NCBI GenBank assembly: GCA_016190465.1
Contig: JACPQP010000570.1
Span: 1-5,002, forward strand
DNA: 5,002 bases
Reading direction: 5' to 3'
Source of the DNA: Chloroflexota bacterium
GTDB taxonomy: Bacteria; Chloroflexota; UBA6077; FW602-bin22; JACPQP01
Positions within the stretch are counted from its first letter, which is position 1, and each line of letters opens with the position of its first letter. Below are positions 1-4,946 of this stretch, piece after piece. The notes below the pieces were generated by a model, which searched no databases, had not been told where the DNA came from, and saw only the letters and a program-made list of their open reading frames with translations. A program made the translations under genes and the position numbers.

Positions 1-11
1 ACCATCGTACG

Positions 12-26
12 CTTCCTGATACCTAC
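12..26 (+). repeat. Partial end of a further repeat copy
   Basis: The 15 bases CTTCCTGATACCTAC match the right end of the 87-bp repeat (CTTTCTGATACCTAC at 101-115 and 1546-1560) with one mismatch, in the same orientation. This suggests that another copy of the repeat ends here and that the copy at 30-116 follows it almost in tandem. The rest of that copy would lie outside the window, so this is a fragment call. The match is short but far from random in such GC-rich sequence. Confidence 0.45.
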
Positions 27-29
27 CGT

Positions 30-116
30 GTCTCGGGAAGGTCCAGGAAGGGCGGAGCCCGTCCTGGCGGGGTTTGGGGTGTCCCCAAAACCATCAAAAA
101 CTTTCTGATACCTACT
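30..116 (+). repeat. 87-bp hairpin-bearing repeat, copy 1
   Basis: Bases 30-116 match 1475-1561 at 86 of 87 positions (the only difference is T33 versus C1478), in direct orientation 1445 bp apart. The unit holds two hairpins. The first, 43-67, has an 11-bp stem with one mismatch around a GGA loop (CCAGGAaGGGC / GCCCgTCCTGG). The second, 73-89, is TTTGGGG-TGT-CCCCAAA. The right end CTGATACCTAC reaches the TAA stop of the leftward rhomboid gene (116-118), so this copy forms the 3' flank of that gene. No T-tract follows either hairpin on either strand, so it does not look like a classic intrinsic terminator, although the hairpins could protect a mRNA 3' end. It lacks the left terminal inverted repeat seen in copy 2. 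Confidence 0.85.
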
Positions 117-1171
117 TAGCCACGTCGCTCGACCGGCCGGTACCCGCCACTCGTGAATCCGGTCAACAGTCGGATGAGCAGGCCGGCGAGCACCTGGTAC
201 ACGATCAACGCCAGGATCGTGTACAGCTCGAGCGTGAGGAAGCCGATCGACAGGGCAGGCAGCAGCGCCACGAACGGCTTGACGAGCGGCCAGGACAGGA
301 GGTCGAGCAGAAGAACGGCCGGGGCCGCCAGCGGAATAGCGCCGACTCCAAAGAGATGCGCGACCAGGCGGAAGGTCAGCAGCAGTTGAACGGCGTCGCT
401 GGCGACAGAGAGCGTTCCCAGAATGCAGCCCGGCGGTTGGCGTCGTAGGCGCAGGGGGACCGGCGCCTCGACCATCGTCAGCGCCGACCGGCGCGCCGTG
501 CGCGGCTGCGCTTTCGGGAACAGGATCGCCAGCGTGAGGCCGGCGAGGAACCCCCCGACGTGGGCCCACCAGGCGATGCCGCCCTGCCCCGCCTCGGTGA
601 TGGCCGCGAGGCCGCTCCCGAACTGGGTCAGGAACCAGACCCCGAGCATCAGGACCGCCGGCACCCGGATCGGCCAGAGGATGAGAAAGATCGGCACCAG
701 GACGGTGATCCGGGCGAGCGGCTGGAACAGCAAGTAGGCGCCCAGGACACCGGCGATTGCCCCGCTGGCGCCGATGAGCGGCACGCGCGACGCGGGATCG
801 ACGGCCACCTGGACGAGCGCCGCGCCGGTGCCCGCCAACAGGTAGAACGCCAGGTAGCGCAGGTGTCCAAGGCGGTCCTCGACGTTGTCGCCGAAGACCC
901 AGAGGAACAGCATGTTGCCGCCGAGGTGCAGCCAGCCACCGTGGAGGAACTGCGACGTGACCAGGGTGACGAGCACGACTGGCGGAACGCGCGGATCGCC
1001 AGCCAGGGCGCGGGCGACCCAGAGGGGGATGACGCCAAATCGCCGAACGAGCAACTCAGCGGATGGTCCCAGCGACACCTCGAACAGAAACACGGCAATG
1101 CACGTGACGATCAAGAGGATGTTGACGATGGGGGTTCGGAAAGTTGCCGGACTGTCGCCGACCGGTATCAT
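116..1171 (-). CDS. Rhomboid-family intramembrane serine protease with C-terminal YggT-like membrane module
   Basis: A membrane-embedded serine protease that would cleave transmembrane helices of client proteins; the client is unknown. The 351-residue product opens with the usual MIP...RTPIVN rhomboid start and a first membrane helix (about 13-33). The HGGWLHLGGNM stretch supplies His82 and Asn86, matching the oxyanion residues of GlpG. GASG supplies the nucleophile Ser136, and WWAHVGG the catalytic His204, so the dyad is intact. The six-helix core ends near 218. A basic linker (about 219-247) leads to a second hydrophobic unit (about 258-337) with a WPLVKPF...LP motif and a final helix, resembling YggT-family proteins. 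That makes the protein longer than a minimal six-helix rhomboid. The ATG at 1169-1171 is chosen because GGAAGG (1180-1185) lies 8 nt upstream. The gene is divergent from the operon and its stop abuts repeat copy 1. The family is certain; the YggT assignment is moderate. Confidence 0.93.
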   Translation of the reverse strand: MIPVGDSPATFRTPIVNILLIVTCIAVFLFEVSLGPSAELLVRRFGVIPLWVARALAGDPRVPPVVLVTLVTSQFLHGGWLHLGGNMLFLWVFGDNVEDRLGHLRYLAFYLLAGTGAALVQVAVDPASRVPLIGASGAIAGVLGAYLLFQPLARITVLVPIFLILWPIRVPAVLMLGVWFLTQFGSGLAAITEAGQGGIAWWAHVGGFLAGLTLAILFPKAQPRTARRSALTMVEAPVPLRLRRQPPGCILGTLSVASDAVQLLLTFRLVAHLFGVGAIPLAAPAVLLLDLLSWPLVKPFVALLPALSIGFLTLELYTILALIVYQVLAGLLIRLLTGFTSGGYRPVERRG

Positions 1172-1195
1172 GCAGTCGCCCTTCCGGTGAAGAGC

Positions 1196-1221
1196 CCCTT
1201 ACTATTCTCTAGCAGTAAGGG
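1196..1221. promoter_or_regulatory. Inverted repeat, candidate operator of the rhomboid gene
   Basis: CCCTTACT (1196-1203) and AGTAAGGG (1214-1221) are perfect 8-bp inverted arms around a 10-base spacer. The motif is AT-richer than its surroundings. It overlaps the proposed -10 box (1218-1223) and start region of the leftward promoter, where a dimeric repressor would block transcription. If transcribed it could instead form a hairpin in the rhomboid 5' leader. No specific regulator family is recognised from the motif. Confidence 0.45.
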
Positions 1222-1246
1222 TAACACGGGTGCGGAATGAGGTCAA
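1218..1246 (-). promoter_or_regulatory. Candidate sigma70-type promoter for the rhomboid gene
   Basis: Read on the minus strand, TTGACC (1241-1246) is followed after exactly 17 bases by TACCCT (1218-1223). The -35 box matches TTGACA at five of six positions. The -10 box keeps the TA and final T but is otherwise weak. Transcription would start near 1211, giving a leader of about 40 nt before the ATG, with GGAAGG at 1180-1185 as ribosome binding site. Confidence 0.4.
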
Positions 1247-1292
1247 CAGGGAGCCAAGCTCCACCGACCGGATCGCACGCGCGACCGGCAGG

Positions 1293-1321
1293 TTGACAAA
1301 CCGCCGTGCATCCGCTATCCT
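1293..1321 (+). promoter_or_regulatory. Candidate sigma70-type promoter for the three-gene operon
   Basis: A perfect TTGACA (1293-1298) is followed after a 17-base spacer by TATCCT (1316-1321), which keeps the most conserved T, A and T positions of the -10 box. A start near 1328 would give a leader of roughly 250 nt that contains the repeat element at 1451-1560. The promoter faces away from the rhomboid promoter, with about 46 bp between the two -35 boxes. This is the best promoter match upstream of the operon. Confidence 0.55.
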
Positions 1322-1432
1322 GGCCACGCTCTTCCTCGGCCAAAGGCGATCATCACTCCCACGCCGAGAGGGTCTGTTTCGAGCAACGACCATCCGAGTG
1401 TTCGCCGGGCCAGGGTCAGCAAGCCGCATGCT

Positions 1433-1445
1433 TCCCGCAGCGGGA
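1433..1445. promoter_or_regulatory. 13-bp palindrome upstream of the repeat element
   Basis: TCCCGC-A-GCGGGA is a perfect odd-centred palindrome five bases before the left end of the repeat element. It could be a protein-binding dyad in the operon leader; as RNA only the outer four pairs could form a hairpin. Short GC palindromes also arise by chance in GC-rich DNA, so the functional call is weak. Confidence 0.25.
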
Positions 1446-1450
1446 TTGAA

Positions 1451-1560
1451 GTAGGTCTCGGAAAGTTGACCTGCGTCCCGGGAAGGTCCAGGAAGGGCGG
1501 AGCCCGTCCTGGCGGGGTTTGGGGTGTCCCCAAAACCATCAAAAACTTTCTGATACCTAC
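1451..1560 (+). mobile_element. MITE-like 110-bp element with terminal inverted repeats (repeat copy 2)
   Basis: The left end GTAGGTCTCGGAAAGTT (1451-1467) is the inverted complement of the right end AACTTTCTGATACCTAC (1544-1560) at 15 of 17 positions. TGAA lies directly outside both ends (1447-1450 and 1561-1564), as a 4-bp target duplication would. Inside are two hairpins: 1488-1512 (11-bp stem, one mismatch, GGA loop) and 1518-1534 (TTTGGGG-TGT-CCCCAAA). Bases 1475-1561 are the near-identical partner of 30-116. There is no coding capacity, so any movement would need a transposase supplied elsewhere, as for MITEs or REP-type elements. It sits 6 nt before the Shine-Dalgarno of the first operon gene, so as RNA it could fold into a long outer stem enclosing two hairpins right upstream of the start. 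The 4-bp duplication could be chance. Confidence 0.6.
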
Positions 1561-1566
1561 TGAACC

Positions 1567-1574
1567 AGGAGGAG
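1567..1574 (+). promoter_or_regulatory. Strong ribosome binding site of the first operon gene
   Basis: AGGAGGAG lies 7 nt before the ATG at 1582, with the AGGAGG core 9 nt upstream, and fixes the start. It is only 6 nt from the right end of the repeat element, so folding or insertion of that element could influence ribosome access. Confidence 0.8.
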
Positions 1575-1581
1575 CATTCCG

Positions 1582-2655
1582 ATGACCGAGCAGAAGATCC
1601 GTCTGGCCTTTGTCGGCGCCGAGCACCTGCACTTCCGCGGCTTGATGAAAGCCGCCCTGGAGAGCCCCACGGCCGAGGTCGTCGGCATGGCGATCGCCGA
1701 CGACGAGCAGCGCGCCTTCCTGGTCGAGCAGTTCTCTGGCCTGCCCGCCTTTGCGACGGCGGAGGAGTTGTACGACACGGTCAAGCCCCAGGCGATCGTC
1801 ACCTGCATCGACAACAAGAACGCCACGGCCGTGATTGCCGACGCGGGCGCGCGGGGCATCCACGTGCTGAAAGAGAAGCCGATGGGGGCGACGCTCGCCA
1901 TCGCCGACCAGATGGCGACGACCGCTGCCAGGCTGGGGATCCGTCTGATGATCAACTGGCCGCACAACTGGTCGCCGGCTATGCACCACGCCAGGAGATT
2001 GGCGGACCAGGGCGAGATCGGCCAGGTCTGGCAGGTGTACAGCCGCGCCGGACACGGTGGGCCGCCCCGCGACTACCTCCGGCGGGGGCCGGTCTCCCGG
2101 GTTGGCTGGGGCTTCATCGTCAGCCGCGAGCTGGACGGCGGCGGCGCCTCCATCGACTTCTGCGGGTACGGGGCGGCCTTTAGCCGCTGGGTCATGGGCC
2201 AGCCCAGTCGGGTCGTGGCGCTGGGCGGTCGCTACGCCAGGGACTTCTTCACCGTCGACGACAACGCGATCATGATCCTCGGCTACCCGAAGGGACACTC
2301 GGTCTGCGAGGGGACCTGGACTCAACCGGCGGCCGCCTTCCCCACGCCGACGCAGATCTACGGCACCCGGGGAGCGATCGCCGTCACTGGCGGCGCGGAG
2401 CTCAAGGTCGCGGTGTCGGGCCAGGCCGGCGAGCGCGTCGTCGCCGACCCGAAGACCGTCGAGGCCCCGCCGCTGCCGGACCACTACAGGTCGGGTCCCG
2501 CCTACTTCACCCATTGCCTGCTGCACGATCAGCCATTCGAGGGGATGGTCACCCCGGAGATGTCGCGCGATGCCCAGGAGATCCTCGAGGCCGGCCTTCT
2601 GTCCATGCGGCTGGGGCGGGAAGTCGGTCTGCCGCTCAAGGCGTTTCTCGAGTAG
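1582..2655 (+). CDS. Gfo/Idh/MocA-family oxidoreductase, GFOR-like D-x3-Y active site
   Basis: A predicted cytosolic NAD(P)-dependent dehydrogenase or reductase of a sugar, cyclitol or related polyol; the substrate cannot be read from sequence. The 357-residue product has an N-terminal Rossmann part (about 5-120) and a C-terminal alpha/beta substrate part (about 130-357), the normal family size. The EKP motif is at 98-100 (HVLKEKPMG), giving the catalytic Lys99. In GGGASIDFCGYGAAF, Asp192 and Tyr196 sit where most members have D-x3-H; glucose-fructose oxidoreductase of Zymomonas uses Asp and Tyr at these places. The dinucleotide loop is VGAEHLHFRG (11-20), without the usual GxGxxG spacing. 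There is no signal peptide, unlike periplasmic GFOR. The strong Shine-Dalgarno at 1567-1574 fixes the ATG. It is the first gene of an operon; the next gene starts 13 nt after its TAG. Confidence 0.92.
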   Translation: MTEQKIRLAFVGAEHLHFRGLMKAALESPTAEVVGMAIADDEQRAFLVEQFSGLPAFATAEELYDTVKPQAIVTCIDNKNATAVIADAGARGIHVLKEKPMGATLAIADQMATTAARLGIRLMINWPHNWSPAMHHARRLADQGEIGQVWQVYSRAGHGGPPRDYLRRGPVSRVGWGFIVSRELDGGGASIDFCGYGAAFSRWVMGQPSRVVALGGRYARDFFTVDDNAIMILGYPKGHSVCEGTWTQPAAAFPTPTQIYGTRGAIAVTGGAELKVAVSGQAGERVVADPKTVEAPPLPDHYRSGPAYFTHCLLHDQPFEGMVTPEMSRDAQEILEAGLLSMRLGREVGLPLKAFLE

Positions 2656-2656
2656 C

Positions 2657-2664
2657 GAGGAGGT
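2657..2664 (+). promoter_or_regulatory. Ribosome binding site deciding a GTG start
   Basis: GAGGAGGT is a near-perfect anti-Shine-Dalgarno complement with 4 nt between it and the GTG at 2669. It shows that the second oxidoreductase begins at this GTG and not at the in-frame ATG at 2570, which lies inside the previous gene and would add 33 residues of non-family sequence. Confidence 0.85.
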
Positions 2665-2668
2665 TGAC

Positions 2669-3928
2669 GTGTCGAGCATACTGAAGATCGGCGTGGTGGG
2701 GTGCGCGCGGATCCTCCCCGCGCACCTGCGCGGCCTCAAGGAGCTGCAAGACAAGGGTTTCGGCGATTTCCGGGTCACCGCCCTCTGCGCCCGGCGCCTC
2801 GAAGATGCCCAGATGTTTCGGAAGCGCGGAAGAGGACCGCCGCCGCGCCCTCCGGTCACCACAAAGCAGACCGGCGACCCGTTGCACGCGCCCCACATGT
2901 ATATCTCCGACCTCCACGACGACGTCCTGCCGGAGCTGTACACCGACTGGCGCGAGATGCTGCGGTCGGCCGACGTCGACGCGGTGCTGGTGCTGGCGAC
3001 GGTGGGCCTGCACCACCAGGTGACGCTGGACAGCCTCCGGGCCGGTAAACACGTCCTGGTCGAGAAGCCGTTCGCCATCAGCGTTCGGGCCGGGCAGTTG
3101 ATGGCCGAGGAGGCCCGGGCCCGCGGGCTGACGCTGGGCGTGGCCGAGGTCCTCCGCTACGTGGAGGGGATCCGGGCTCAGAAGTGGGTGCTGGAGTCGG
3201 GCCGCATCGGGGCGATCCAGATGTGGATCTCGGGCGGGATGGGGGCGCCGGACTGGTCTCCGGACATCATCATCGCCAAGACGCCCTGGCGACACCGGAA
3301 GCTGGAGGCCGGCGGCGGGCCGGCCATCGACGGGGCGGTGCACCTGTTCGACATCCTTCGCTACCTCTGCGGCGAGGTCGAGGAGATCAGCGCGATCGCG
3401 CCACGGCTGGAGCCTGTCCGGGTCATCCGGGACGACGCCGGGCGAGTGATCGAGTCGGTCGAGAACGAGGTGGAGGATGCCTACTTCGCCCACCTGAGGT
3501 TCGCCAGCGGCGCCGTCGGGGAGGTCTTCGGGGGCGTGGCGGGACACGGCGAGCCGAGCGGGATGAAGGACGGGTCGGTGATCTACGGGACGAAGGGGTG
3601 CCTGAAGGGAGGCGAGGTGATCCTCGACGACGGGCAGCGGGTCTCGGAAAGGGAGCTCTTCGCCGCCGAGGCGCCGGCCGAGCTGAAAGCGCGCTGGTTT
3701 CCAGGAGGCATCAAGGACGGGTTCGCACTGGAGCTCCTGGGCTTCATGCGGGCGGTGGAGAGTGGGAAGCCGATGGAGACCGATGCGGACGAGGGGGTGC
3801 GCGACCTGGCCTGCTCATTCACCATCATGGAGTCGGCCACGCTCAACCGCCCGGTGCGGGTCGCCGACGTGCTGAATGGCAGGGTGGATGTCTACCAGCG
3901 GGAGATCAACCAGCACTACGGACTGTGA
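2669..3928 (+). CDS. Gfo/Idh/MocA-family oxidoreductase, D-x3-H active site
   Basis: A second predicted cytosolic NAD(P)-dependent oxidoreductase acting on a sugar or polyol-like substrate. With the GTG start the product has 419 residues, longer than the usual 330-390. The Rossmann start KIGVVGCARILPAHLRGL (6-23) has Ala where the second glycine of GxGxxG is usual. EKP is at 132-134 (HVLVEKPFA), with Lys133 as predicted catalytic lysine. Asp221 and His225 in DGAVHLFD form the usual D-x3-H pair. Part of the extra length is an arginine/proline-rich segment (about 50-75, RKRGRGPPPRPPV), between the second and third Rossmann strands, before YTDWREML. The reading frame is intact through it, so it is probably a surface loop of this subgroup. 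The gene lies 13 nt after the first oxidoreductase and 1 nt before the GNAT gene. The two dehydrogenases differ clearly in sequence and active site and are not a recent duplication. Confidence 0.92.
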   Translation: MSSILKIGVVGCARILPAHLRGLKELQDKGFGDFRVTALCARRLEDAQMFRKRGRGPPPRPPVTTKQTGDPLHAPHMYISDLHDDVLPELYTDWREMLRSADVDAVLVLATVGLHHQVTLDSLRAGKHVLVEKPFAISVRAGQLMAEEARARGLTLGVAEVLRYVEGIRAQKWVLESGRIGAIQMWISGGMGAPDWSPDIIIAKTPWRHRKLEAGGGPAIDGAVHLFDILRYLCGEVEEISAIAPRLEPVRVIRDDAGRVIESVENEVEDAYFAHLRFASGAVGEVFGGVAGHGEPSGMKDGSVIYGTKGCLKGGEVILDDGQRVSERELFAAEAPAELKARWFPGGIKDGFALELLGFMRAVESGKPMETDADEGVRDLACSFTIMESATLNRPVRVADVLNGRVDVYQREINQHYGL

Positions 3929-3929
3929 G

Positions 3930-4946
3930 ATGGATACACCAGCGCTGCCAGTCCTGCCAACCTGGCAGGTTGCGGCACGTCGAACCGTGCTCCTGGAGGA
4001 GGGGCGATCGGCGACGCTCCGGCCGGTTGCCGTCGGCGACGCCGACTTCATGGCCGAGTTTTTCGCCAGCCTGACCGAGCGGGAGAAGCACTACTTCTTC
4101 TGGCTCGACGAGGAGAGGGCACGCCGGCTCGCGCTCGACATCGAACGCGATCCGTCCTTTCGCCTGATCGCCGTGGGCGAGCACGATGGGTGCGTGCGCG
4201 TGCTCGGCTACATGTTCCTCGAAAGCAAGGATGAGGGTCCGCCGACCTTCGGCGCCTGTCTGCATCCGGGTGCTCAGTCGCGTGGCCTCGGTCGCGCGAT
4301 GATCGACCACCTGCTCACCTCGGCCGCCGAGTCGGGCCTCGACCGCGCCTGCCTCACGGTCCACCCGGATAACTGGCGCGCCCTGCGTCTCTACCAGCGG
4401 ATGGGGTTCGTGCTCACCGACGAATTCGTCAATACCCACCAGAGGGTCAAGCAGTACCGTATGGAGGCCGACCTGCGATCGCCGCGCCCGGCGATCACCG
4501 AGGAGGTGACCGTGGTCCCACACGGTCATCTCGGGATCGGCGTGGCGGCCGCCCGCGTCCAACGCGCAATCGAACTGGCGACGGGGTGGCGGCCACTGAT
4601 CCTGGACCAGCCGGCGCATCCCACCAGCCGTGTGATCCACGTGGCGGAGTTCGGGCCACTCGCCGGGACGCCCATCGCCGTCAGGCCCGAATGGCAGCGA
4701 TCGGTCGTGACGGTCGGCTGGATCGTGACGTTGTCTCCCGGCCACCTGCTGATCGGCGGCAGCACCGGTCCGGCAGCCGATCTCGCCGCACGACGCTTCG
4801 CCGAGCTGGTGGCAGAAACGTCCACCTCCCAGCAACGATCGGATGGTACCGGAAGCCCGCTGCGGCTCGAGCGCATCCCCTTCCTGGATCTGCACGTGTG
4901 TTTTCCGGCCGATCCAGTCTCTCTCCCCGTCGCCCCTTCGCGCTGA
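3930..4946 (+). CDS. GNAT acetyltransferase fused to a C-terminal GH67N/GH20b-like domain
   Basis: The first half is a GNAT N-acetyltransferase, which moves an acetyl group from acetyl-CoA to an amine; the acceptor is unknown. In the 338-residue product the GNAT fold spans about 17-182. The acetyl-CoA loop QSRGLGRA is at 116-123, and the typical HPDNWRALRLYQRMGFV ending is at 145-161. Residues about 190-295 are a separate alpha/beta region (ARVQRAIELATGWRPLI, then GWIVTLSPGHLLIGGSTG). It resembles the non-catalytic domain in front of alpha-glucuronidases and hexosaminidases (GH67N/GH20b/DUF4838 style), but no glycosidase catalytic domain follows. The ATG at 3930 is 1 nt after the previous stop (TGAgATG), which suggests translational coupling and explains the lack of a clear Shine-Dalgarno. 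An in-frame ATG at 3876 would overlap the previous gene by 53 bases. The GNAT call is firm; the C-terminal assignment is from pattern only. Confidence 0.85.
   Translation: MDTPALPVLPTWQVAARRTVLLEEGRSATLRPVAVGDADFMAEFFASLTEREKHYFFWLDEERARRLALDIERDPSFRLIAVGEHDGCVRVLGYMFLESKDEGPPTFGACLHPGAQSRGLGRAMIDHLLTSAAESGLDRACLTVHPDNWRALRLYQRMGFVLTDEFVNTHQRVKQYRMEADLRSPRPAITEEVTVVPHGHLGIGVAAARVQRAIELATGWRPLILDQPAHPTSRVIHVAEFGPLAGTPIAVRPEWQRSVVTVGWIVTLSPGHLLIGGSTGPAADLAARRFAELVAETSTSQQRSDGTGSPLRLERIPFLDLHVCFPADPVSLPVAPSR

Larger units (their letters stand above)
1172..1581. other. Divergent intergenic and leader region
   Basis: These 410 bases separate the leftward rhomboid gene from the rightward operon. 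They hold a promoter-like site for each direction, an 8-bp inverted repeat near the rhomboid start, a 13-bp palindrome at 1433-1445 and the 110-bp repeat element at 1451-1560. Short open frames here (for example 1230-1454) have no ribosome binding site or recognisable protein character and are not called as genes. A heptamer CGACCGG occurs twice (1265-1271 and 1282-1288) between the two -35 sites; it may be chance. No tRNA or known riboswitch pattern was recognised. Confidence 0.7.

Noticed and set aside
43..89. Intrinsic terminator after the rhomboid gene
   Set aside because: The hairpins are good but no T-tract follows them in the direction of rhomboid transcription, and the same hairpins occur in a leader region at 1488-1534.
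560..1240. A 226-codon open frame on the plus strand
   Set aside because: It lies antisense to the rhomboid protease and encodes a hydrophilic, Asp/Gln/Glu-rich sequence without motifs; the rhomboid frame has all catalytic residues.
1230..1454. Leader peptide or small gene of 74 codons
   Set aside because: It has no ribosome binding site, starts upstream of the proposed promoter and has no protein-like pattern.
30..1561. CRISPR array or composite transposon made by the repeats
   Set aside because: There are only two full copies, 1445 bp apart, with no spacer-sized units and no transposase gene between them; the enclosed gene is a rhomboid protease.
2570..2668. Upstream ATG extending the second oxidoreductase by 33 residues
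   Set aside because: The extension lies inside the first gene, has no family similarity, and the strong GAGGAGGT site points to the GTG at 2669.
1315..3078. A 587-codon open frame on the minus strand
   Set aside because: It runs antisense across the first oxidoreductase and into the second, both with clear family motifs and ribosome binding sites. Its translation is low-complexity Arg/Pro/Gly-rich with no recognisable domain, as expected for a GC-rich shadow frame.
2636..3547. A 303-codon open frame on the minus strand
   Set aside because: It is antisense to the second oxidoreductase, with Asp/Arg/Pro-rich composition typical of a shadow frame and no family signature.
3184..4074. A 296-codon plus-strand open frame across the end of the second oxidoreductase
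   Set aside because: It is out of frame with the oxidoreductase and rich in Gly/Arg; it would overlap two well-supported genes.
3906..4895. A 329-codon open frame on the minus strand
   Set aside because: It is antisense to the GNAT gene, whose acetyl-CoA motif is unambiguous; no ribosome binding site or domain supports the antisense frame.
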